Origin: DSAR01 sp034437315
Lineage (GTDB): Bacteria > Chloroflexota > Anaerolineae > B4-G1
Reading direction: 5' to 3'
NCBI GenBank assembly: GCA_034437315.1
Contig: DAOTUC010000024.1
Location: 1-13,288 of the forward strand
Length of the DNA: 13,288 nucleotides
The position numbers were made by a program, and so were the translations under genes. This document shows, one piece after another, positions 1 to 5,000 of this stretch. The notes beneath the pieces were generated by a model. It saw only the letters and a list, made by a program, of their open reading frames with translations, was not told the origin of the DNA and ran no database searches. The stretch's first letter is position 1. Each line of letters starts with the position of its first letter.

Positions 1-19
1 AACCTACAAGAGGTAAAAA

Positions 20-1222
20 ATGAAGATTGACAAAGACACACTCCAGAAATTCCCCACCCGGCGGATCAAGCCGGTCGATGGATTGGCCGTGACCGCCGAC
101 GTCTGGCGCGAGGCGCACGATTACCACCGCCAACGCCAGCGCTTCCACCACATGCTCAGTCACGGGTCGGGCATCGTGAGCGGGCTGGACGTCATCGCCA
201 GCGACCCGCCCGACACGGCGGTCTACATCCAGCCCGGCGTCGCCATCGACCCGCAGGGCCGCCTCATCGTCCTGAAGGAACCGATCACCTACGACGTCGG
301 CCAAACGGCCGAGGGCCGGCTGTACCTGCTGCTCAGTTACGGCGAGAGCGAATCTGCGCCCACGTCCGAGGAAGACGCCGGCCCTGAAAGCGCCCGTTAC
401 GTCCAGGCCGAGTTCGGGATCGAGACCCAGACGCAACGCTCGGCATCCAAAGGTGCTGAGTTAGCGCGCATCCGGCGGCAGGAACGGGATTCCCTCATCT
501 TCAACGCCCAGGACGCCGCCCACCCCGGCGCGAACGAGATCGACCTGCGCTTCCGCCGGGAGATCGGCGCTGCACGGCGGGAGGCCCTGGCCATGGCGGT
601 CTGTTACGTGGGCGGCGGAATGAAGAGCGCCCGGCACAGCGAGGGCGCCAATTATATGGCCCGCGCCTTCGGCCGCCGACCCGGCCTGGACGCCGGACAC
701 CAACTGCACGTCGACCACGACATCCCCATCGCGCCGGGCCTTGAGGTCTATACGCTGGTCTACCTGGTGGGCCAGGGCTCGTTCCAGATGGGCAAGGAGG
801 AGATGGAGGCGCTGTACGCCTACATGGAGCGCGGGGGGACCCTGTTCATCGAAAGCTGCCGCCACGAGACGGATGGTGGCGCGCAGTCCGGCGCGCAGTC
901 CAGCGAGCCCCAGTCCGACACCGCCTTCTACAACCTGCTGTCCGACCTGGGCGTGGAACTCAGCGAACTGCGCTCCGACCACCGCCTGTTGCGGGAACCG
1001 TTCCTCTTCGCCGCCCCGCCGCCTGGATTCGAGACCCAGGGATCGCCCCGCGTGGTGGTCAGCGACGCGGTGATCTTCAGCACCCACGATTATGGCTGCC
1101 TGTGGCAGGGCGAGCGGCGCGGCGGATCAGCGTCACGGGAGGAGATTCGCTCGGCGATGGAATGGGGCGGCAACGTCGTCGCCTACGCCCTGGCCCGGCG
1201 CAAGCGCATCCGGGGCGAGTGA
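20..1222 (+). CDS. DUF4159-like protein with N-terminal tail/baseplate-associated-type module
   Basis: Encodes 400 residues. The ATG is chosen because AAGAGG (8-13) sits 6 nt upstream. Residues 1-105 hold an unnamed module with HGSGIVSGLDV (48-58) and YIQPGVAIDPQGRLIVL (69-85), a pattern I associate from memory with proteins in phage-tail-like or contractile-injection loci. Residues about 190-395 resemble DUF4159: YLVGQGSFQMGKEEMEALYAY (248-268) followed by ERGGTLFIESCRHE, then a late FSTHDYGCLW and a final EWGGNVVAYALARR. That domain is thought to adopt a class I glutamine-amidotransferase-like fold without a known reaction. No signal peptide or membrane segment is visible, so it is probably cytoplasmic. 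The linker at about 280-300 is rich in Gly, Ser and Gln. It lies 3 nt before the methyltransferase, so the two are probably co-translated. The domain call is fairly secure; the cellular role is unknown. Confidence 0.75.
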   Translation: MKIDKDTLQKFPTRRIKPVDGLAVTADVWREAHDYHRQRQRFHHMLSHGSGIVSGLDVIASDPPDTAVYIQPGVAIDPQGRLIVLKEPITYDVGQTAEGRLYLLLSYGESESAPTSEEDAGPESARYVQAEFGIETQTQRSASKGAELARIRRQERDSLIFNAQDAAHPGANEIDLRFRREIGAARREALAMAVCYVGGGMKSARHSEGANYMARAFGRRPGLDAGHQLHVDHDIPIAPGLEVYTLVYLVGQGSFQMGKEEMEALYAYMERGGTLFIESCRHETDGGAQSGAQSSEPQSDTAFYNLLSDLGVELSELRSDHRLLREPFLFAAPPPGFETQGSPRVVVSDAVIFSTHDYGCLWQGERRGGSASREEIRSAMEWGGNVVAYALARRKRIRGE

Positions 1223-1225
1223 CCG

Positions 1226-2923
1226 GTGGCCCCGACCGCCGCCCGTTCCACCGGGACGAGCTACGACCAGGTCCCTTACCCCAACCTCTCCTATGCCCAG
1301 ACCCATCCCGATCGCCTGGCGACGGTGGCGACGCTTCTGGGGATGGAGCCACCGCCGGTGACCGAATGCCGCGTGCTCGAGCTGGGCTGCGCCGGCGGCG
1401 GCAACCTGATCCCCATGGCCTACGGTCTGCCGGGGAGCGCGTTCGTGGGCGTCGACCTGGCCGCCCGCCAGATCGCCCAGGGGCAGGAGATGATCGACGC
1501 GCTGGGGCTGACCAACGTCACGCTCCGCCACATGGACATCCTCGACGTCGCGCCGCCTCCGGCTGCCGATAGCCTGGGCCGCTTCGATTACGTCATCGCC
1601 CACGGCGTCTATTCCTGGACACCCGAAGCGGTGCGCGACAAGCTGCTATCGGTGTGCCGGGAGAACCTGGCCCCCAACGGCGTGGCCTACGTGAGTTACA
1701 ACACCTACCCCGGCTGGCACATGCTCAACATCGTCCGCGATATGATGCGCTACCACACCCGCGACGTGGAAGACCCCCACGCGCGGGCGGCCCAGGCGCG
1801 GGACCTGCTGGATTTCCTGGTCCAGGCGACCTCCGGCACGGATGGTGCTGCGGGCAGCGTCGCTATGGGCGCCTATGCCAGTTTCATCCACATGTACGCC
1901 CAGTTCCTGTCGGGGGAGCTGGAGGGCCGGCGGCGGCCCAAGATCGACGCGCTGCTGCTCCACGACGAGCTGGAGACCCACAACGAACCGGTCTACTTCC
2001 ACCAGTTCGCTCGGCATGCGGCGGAGCACGGCCTCCAATACCTGGCCGAGGCGGAATTCCACAGCATGGTCGATAGCAATTTCCCACCGCAAGTATCGGA
2101 GCGCCTGTGCGAGATGGCCCGCGACGTCGTCGAATTGGAGCAGTACATGGACTTCCTGCGCAATCGCTCCCTGCGCCAGACGCTGCTCTGTCACGCGGAC
2201 GTGCCCTTCAGCCGCAAGATCAAGCCGGAGCGTTTGCAGCGGCTCTACGTGGCCTCGCAGGCCAAACCGGCGCCCGTCGTGGATGGCGCGGCGAATCCCC
2301 CCAACGGCGTCGGCGTCGTCGTCGTCAAATTCGAGGGATTGGACGGGGCGGCCATCTCAACCGACCATCCGATCACCAAGGCCGCGATGCGCTACCTGTA
2401 CGATATCTGGCCCCAGGCGGTTCCCTTCGAGCAAGCCTTGGTCGAAGCCCGCGCCCGCTTGGCGGCGCGAGAGGGCGCGGCAAGCGAGACGAGCGATGAG
2501 CGCACCCGATTGATTGACGCCCAGATCCTGGGCGCTAACCTGCTGAAGGCCTACAGCTACAGCGGCGCCCTGGTCCGGTTTCACACCTACGCCCCGCCGC
2601 TGACGCTGACCGTCGGCGAGCGCCCCCAGGCCAGCCCCCTGGCCCGCCTCCAGGCCCAGGACAGCCACATCGTCACCAACCTGCGCCACGAGCGTGTGAC
2701 GCTGGACGCGTTCAACCGCTACCTGCTGCTTCGCCTGGACGGCCAACACGACCGGGAGACGCTCCTGCAGGCGTTCCTCGACGGGCCGGTGGCCGACGGC
2801 GTGCTGAAAATCCAACAGGAGGGCCGGCCGGTCGAATCCCCCCAAGAGGTGCGGCAGCTCCTGGCCGAGGCCCTGGAACGAAACCTCCACGGCCTGGCGC
2901 GCACAGCCCTGTTGATTGAATGA
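1226..2923 (+). CDS. class I SAM-dependent methyltransferase with regulatory domain
   Basis: Encodes 565 residues from a GTG start 3 nt after the previous stop. The N-terminus (SYDQVPYPNLSYAQTHPDRL) is typical of the family, which supports this start. The Rossmann methyltransferase domain covers about 40-180: motif I is VLELGCAGGGN (50-60), the acidic residue contacting the SAM ribose is D77 in VGVDLA, and the post-motif FDYVIAHGVYSW is at 120-131. Residues about 230-330 match the methyltransferase regulatory domain (HDELETHNEPVYFHQF). The remainder (about 330-550) resembles the winged-helix-like C-terminal region of bacterial lysine-methyltransferase-like proteins. The likely reaction is methyl transfer from SAM to a protein side chain, with unknown target. 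The obvious candidates are products of neighbouring genes, but that is inference. The catalytic fold appears intact. It is followed by convergent toxin-antitoxin genes. Confidence 0.88.
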   Translation: MAPTAARSTGTSYDQVPYPNLSYAQTHPDRLATVATLLGMEPPPVTECRVLELGCAGGGNLIPMAYGLPGSAFVGVDLAARQIAQGQEMIDALGLTNVTLRHMDILDVAPPPAADSLGRFDYVIAHGVYSWTPEAVRDKLLSVCRENLAPNGVAYVSYNTYPGWHMLNIVRDMMRYHTRDVEDPHARAAQARDLLDFLVQATSGTDGAAGSVAMGAYASFIHMYAQFLSGELEGRRRPKIDALLLHDELETHNEPVYFHQFARHAAEHGLQYLAEAEFHSMVDSNFPPQVSERLCEMARDVVELEQYMDFLRNRSLRQTLLCHADVPFSRKIKPERLQRLYVASQAKPAPVVDGAANPPNGVGVVVVKFEGLDGAAISTDHPITKAAMRYLYDIWPQAVPFEQALVEARARLAAREGAASETSDERTRLIDAQILGANLLKAYSYSGALVRFHTYAPPLTLTVGERPQASPLARLQAQDSHIVTNLRHERVTLDAFNRYLLLRLDGQHDRETLLQAFLDGPVADGVLKIQQEGRPVESPQEVRQLLAEALERNLHGLARTALLIE

Positions 2924-2936
2924 CGGGCGGCCCCGT
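2923..2936 (+). terminator. weak hairpin at the methyltransferase stop codon
   Basis: ACGGG and CCCGT form a 5-bp GC-rich stem around a CGGC loop, starting at the last base of the stop codon and followed by TTTCC. The stem is short and the T-run is only three bases, so this is at best a weak intrinsic terminator. No stronger candidate is seen in the 123-nt gap before the convergent antitoxin gene. Confidence 0.22.
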
Positions 2937-3046
2937 TTCCTCCTCACGCGCCACCCATTGCCAAATTCCACAAAGGCCAGTAAAATGGTATCAGGCAACT
3001 GGCAAGTATGGTAAAACTACACGAATTTTTTCCTTGTTGGTTCCGA

Positions 3047-3277
3047 TTATGCCCTGGGACCGCGCGCCCTGCTCTCGCGAACGATGTCCACGATCTCGGC
3101 CGCGTCGACCCCCAGGTCTACCGTCTCGACGTCGAGCGGCGACTCGGTTCGGGCTTCGACCCGCACGGCGAAGACCTGCCCGTCCTGACGCTTGATTCGG
3201 ACTTCGCCATATTTGGCGGCTTGTTCGAGGAGAGAGGCGAGATTTTGTCGCGCTTCGGAATAGGTGTATACGATCAT
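3047..3277 (-). CDS. Phd/YefM-family antitoxin
   Basis: Encodes 76 residues. The N-terminal half (MIVYTYSEARQNLASLLEQA, then AKYGEVRIKRQDGQVFAVR) is the standard Phd/YefM DNA-binding and dimerisation fold. The C-terminal half is acidic, as expected of a flexible toxin-neutralising tail, although the last residues (ESRARGPRA) are basic. It should bind and silence the PIN RNase encoded just upstream and repress the shared promoter. Its ATG overlaps the toxin stop by 4 nt (ATGA on the minus strand), and GAGGTG inside the toxin's end is a well-placed ribosome binding site, so translation is coupled. Unusually, the antitoxin is the second gene. The family call is secure; the partner is inferred from adjacency. 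Confidence 0.9.
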   Translation of the reverse strand: MIVYTYSEARQNLASLLEQAAKYGEVRIKRQDGQVFAVRVEARTESPLDVETVDLGVDAAEIVDIVRESRARGPRA

Positions 3278-3675
3278 CTATTCACCTCAATGACTCTGGC
3301 CTTCATCTGTTCTGCACACTCGATCAAGTAATTGTCCAAGGTGAGCAGGGGCGAACGATATTTCAAAGCAGCCTGAACCAGGTAAGCATCGTAAGCATAG
3401 ATGCCCAGGTCGTCGGCTATTTTGAGCGCCTCATCCAACTCGACGTCGACAAAGCGGATCGGAATCTGCTGATAGACTGATAAAGCCTTGAGCGCCTGGG
3501 CCAGCGAGATGCGTTGACGCTTGAACATTGCGGAGAGCGCGTTACCGATTTCCCAGTGCACGGACGGAGGAGCGATCAAATCAGCGCCCTGGGTGTGCTC
3601 AATCAGCATAACACGCTCCGGTTCGCCAGCGATGACGGCGATGATAGCGGATGTATCAATCACAATGTCGTTCAA
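3274..3675 (-). CDS. vapC: PIN-domain toxin, VapC-type ribonuclease
   Basis: Encodes 133 residues, a normal VapC length. The four PIN acidic positions are all visible: D7 in IDTSAII, E42 in WEIGNAL, D96 in YAYDAYLV and D114 in LTLDNYL. These coordinate Mg2+ for single-strand RNA cleavage, typically of tRNA or rRNA in this family. The start is a TTG at 3673-3675. No in-frame ATG fits the N-terminal strand, and GGGAG lies about 9 nt upstream. The weak start codon would keep toxin synthesis low, which suits a toxin-first operon. It overlaps the antitoxin gene by 4 nt. A palindromic region about 25 nt upstream is a candidate operator. The active site shows no damage, so the toxin is probably functional. 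Confidence 0.9.
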   Translation of the reverse strand: MNDIVIDTSAIIAVIAGEPERVMLIEHTQGADLIAPPSVHWEIGNALSAMFKRQRISLAQALKALSVYQQIPIRFVDVELDEALKIADDLGIYAYDAYLVQAALKYRSPLLTLDNYLIECAEQMKARVIEVNR

Positions 3676-3700
3676 AGATCTATTCTCCCTTTCTAACCTG

Positions 3701-3733
3701 AATTGTACAATTGTTCAATCGTAAACATTGTAC
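3701..3733. promoter_or_regulatory. candidate toxin-antitoxin operator
   Basis: AATTGTACAATT (3701-3712) is a perfect 12-bp palindrome. ATTGTAC recurs directly at 3702-3708 and 3727-3733, 25 bp apart, and ATTGTTCAAT (3710-3719) is a further small inverted repeat. The cluster lies in the AT-rich gap between the divergent toxin and 67-residue genes, upstream of the toxin start. On the minus strand, TACAAT at 3702-3707 could serve as a -10 box, though no convincing -35 box is seen. Autoregulation by the Phd-type antitoxin is inferred from how such systems usually work. Confidence 0.4.
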
Positions 3734-3758
3734 TTGATTTTGCGCAAATAGCAAGCGC

Positions 3759-3776
3759 TTAGATCGATTAGATCGA
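3759..3776. repeat. 9-bp tandem duplication TTAGATCGA x2
   Basis: TTAGATCGA occurs twice without a gap, 11 nt upstream of the 67-residue gene. It may be a small regulatory repeat or a replication-slippage scar; nothing in the sequence decides between these. Confidence 0.4.
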
Positions 3777-3787
3777 AAAGAAAAACG

Positions 3788-3991
3788 ATGAATGCGTCCG
3801 ACTTTCCGAAAATAGACAAACGCGCTTTTGCGGTCGTGTCGCTTGACGAATCCGAGGAAAAGCAGTATTGGCACGCCAAGACGCCTCACGAACGCCTGGA
3901 GGCGCTTGAGCTCATGAGGCAGATTATCTATGGCTACGATCCAGCTACCACCCGACTTCAAAGAGTTTTTGAAGTTGCTCAACGCGAATAA
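3788..3991 (+). CDS. small partner protein of a nucleotidyltransferase gene
   Basis: Encodes 67 residues beginning MNASDFPKIDKRAFAVVSL and containing YWHAKTPHERLEALELMRQI. From memory, proteins of this type are often encoded directly in front of an AbiEii/MNT-like nucleotidyltransferase gene, frequently with overlapping ends. Here the overlapping frame at 3930 indeed encodes the start of such a protein. The HERLEALELMRQ segment should be helical; no transmembrane segment or catalytic motif is visible. The ATG is preceded only by an A-rich weak ribosome binding site. A minus-strand reading frame across the same bases (3680-3982) has no family-like features. Because the downstream partner is broken, this gene may be an orphan. 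Its function is unknown; a toxin-antitoxin-like partnership is possible. Confidence 0.7.
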   Translation: MNASDFPKIDKRAFAVVSLDESEEKQYWHAKTPHERLEALELMRQIIYGYDPATTRLQRVFEVAQRE

Positions 3992-4001
3992 CGTCGAATA
4001 C

Positions 4002-4111
4002 GTATCTTCTCAATAAACCGGGGGCTTGTTCGTAGTAGGCACTTCAGCGCCCCTAAAGCGCACTGAAGTGCGCACTACGAACAGATTCATCCCAAATTAT
4101 TGAGAAGATAC
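4002..4111. mobile_element. 110-bp MITE-like element
   Basis: The ends are a perfect 15-bp inverted repeat, GTATCTTCTCAATAA (4002-4016) and TTATTGAGAAGATAC (4097-4111), flanked by direct copies of TCGAATAC. The interior is a second, longer imperfect hairpin (4028-4082). No protein is encoded, so it would depend on a transposase in trans. Size, terminal repeats and an 8-bp target duplication all fit a miniature inverted-repeat transposable element. The parent transposase family cannot be named from this window. Confidence 0.85.
4028..4082. repeat. long internal hairpin of the MITE-like element
   Basis: The left arm begins GTTCGTAGT and includes GCACTTCAG (4028-4050). The right arm includes CTGAAGTGC and ends ACTACGAAC (4058-4082). 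The arms pair over about 22 positions with small mismatches around a CCCTAAA loop. Such a structure could fold in DNA during transposition or in read-through RNA. Confidence 0.7.
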
Positions 4112-4162
4112 TCGAATACTTACTCGAAACGTGAAACCCAAGTCCAAGGAAACCCTAAACCC

Positions 4163-4996
4163 ATGACCCATCCGCCCAAAATCGAAATCGCCAACGTAAA
4201 CGGCTGGCGCAAGACCTATCAGGTGCACAAACGCCTCATCCACGTGGGGAGCGACCCCGGCAACGACCTGGCGCTGGACGATGGCGGTCGCGGGGAGATC
4301 GCGCCCCGGCACTTGCAGATCATCTCACTGCCCGAATCGGCCGGATACCGGTTGGTCAACGTGGGCGACGCCGCCGTCTTCGTGGGCCCGGCGGGGGACG
4401 AGGTGCTCCCCCCGCGCGCCGCCCGCGACGTCGCCGACGGGGAATGCGTCCAGTTGGGCGATTTCACGCTGACCTTCCGCGCCGGCGAGACGACCGTCGA
4501 CGAAACTATGGGGGAGGAGCACTGGTCATCGACCGAAACCGGCTCTGAACCCGCGCCTCAGCGCGCAGATGCACAACCAACGCGCGCCACCAATTCCGGC
4601 GTCATCGGACTGACCTTAACGCTCTCGCAGACCGCGCTGGGACCCGACCAACCCATCGAGGGCGCCATCACCGTCCGCAACCAGGGGCAGCAGACCGGCG
4701 TCCAGTTCGACCTGGCGCTGGAGGGGCTGCCGTCCGACTGTTACGACGTGGGACCGGGGCCGATCCTGTTCCCCGGCGCCGCCCGGGACGTGCCCCTGCG
4801 CCTCGACCACCCGCGCAGACCGGAGCCGCCGGCCGGCCCGCACGCCATCCAAATCCGGGCCACAGCGCCGGAGGCCTACCCAGGGGAACAACGCGTCGTC
4901 TCTCAGGTGATCGAGATTCTGCCTTTCTACGATCACGAGTTGAGCCTGACCATGCCCGAAGTGGGGCCTGAGACAGATACCGAGATATTGGAGTGA
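4163..4996 (+). CDS. FHA-domain protein with C-terminal Ig-like domain
   Basis: Encodes 277 residues. The frame is open further upstream, from a TTG inside the MITE-like element, but MTHPPKIEIANVNG from ATG 4163 is the natural start, with AAGGA about 12 nt before it. Residues about 5-107 form an FHA fold, with LIHVGSDPGNDLALDD (25-40) and IAPRHLQI (46-53). The usual phosphothreonine-contacting Arg is Ser30 and the usual Ser of the SxxH motif is Ala, so binding may be altered. A disordered Glu/Thr/Pro-rich linker (about 108-145) leads to a β-sandwich (about 147-255) ending ILPFYDHEL. This closely parallels the first Ig-like unit of the 834-residue protein downstream. No signal or membrane segment is seen, so it is probably cytoplasmic. 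Its stop is 4 nt before the VWA gene, so it is first in a four-gene operon. Confidence 0.82.
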   Translation: MTHPPKIEIANVNGWRKTYQVHKRLIHVGSDPGNDLALDDGGRGEIAPRHLQIISLPESAGYRLVNVGDAAVFVGPAGDEVLPPRAARDVADGECVQLGDFTLTFRAGETTVDETMGEEHWSSTETGSEPAPQRADAQPTRATNSGVIGLTLTLSQTALGPDQPIEGAITVRNQGQQTGVQFDLALEGLPSDCYDVGPGPILFPGAARDVPLRLDHPRRPEPPAGPHAIQIRATAPEAYPGEQRVVSQVIEILPFYDHELSLTMPEVGPETDTEILE

Positions 4997-5000
4997 AAGC

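Larger units (their letters stand above)
3994..4119. repeat. 8-bp target-site duplication TCGAATAC
   Basis: TCGAATAC lies at 3994-4001, immediately left of the element, and again at 4112-4119, immediately right of it. Exact direct copies touching both inverted-repeat ends are strong evidence that the element arrived by transposition. Collapsing the duplication restores the reading frame of the interrupted gene. Confidence 0.85.
3930..4134 (+). pseudogene. 5' remnant of an AbiEii/MNT-like nucleotidyltransferase gene, interrupted by a MITE
   Basis: The frame from ATG 3930 reads MATIQLPPDFKEFLKLLNAN then NVEY, the recognisable N-terminus of small nucleotidyltransferase-fold proteins. These normally continue LLIGGYAV(G/A)YHG toward the catalytic GG/DxD region. 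After codon 25 the frame enters an inserted 110-bp element and stops at TAA 4014-4016, after 28 codons. Removing the element and one 8-bp target copy restores NVEY-LL, two more family-like residues (4120-4125), and then the frame reads ET and stops at 4132-4134. The gene was therefore broken twice: once by insertion and once by loss of everything 3' of about 4125. The catalytic region is absent, so the product cannot be active. The identification rests on a short stretch but on a very characteristic one. Confidence 0.72.

Noticed and set aside
461..1087. 208-residue minus-strand reading frame across the DUF4159-like gene
   Set aside because: The plus-strand product has recognisable domains and a ribosome binding site; the antisense frame is a by-product of high GC content and has no family-like features.
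2357..2998. 213-residue minus-strand reading frame over the methyltransferase C-terminus
   Set aside because: It mirrors a clear methyltransferase gene and has no start signal or recognisable motif.
3008..3331. 107-residue plus-strand frame over the toxin-antitoxin pair
   Set aside because: The minus-strand antitoxin and toxin are unambiguous families; the plus-strand frame shows no motif.
3680..3982. 100-residue minus-strand frame opposite the 67-residue gene
   Set aside because: The plus-strand frame matches a known type of small protein and overlaps a recognisable nucleotidyltransferase start; the minus frame would also run through the candidate operator.
4100..4162. Upstream TTG start that would add 21 residues to the 277-residue FHA protein
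   Set aside because: It lies inside the MITE-like element, so the added residues are derived from the insertion; ATG 4163 gives a natural FHA N-terminus.
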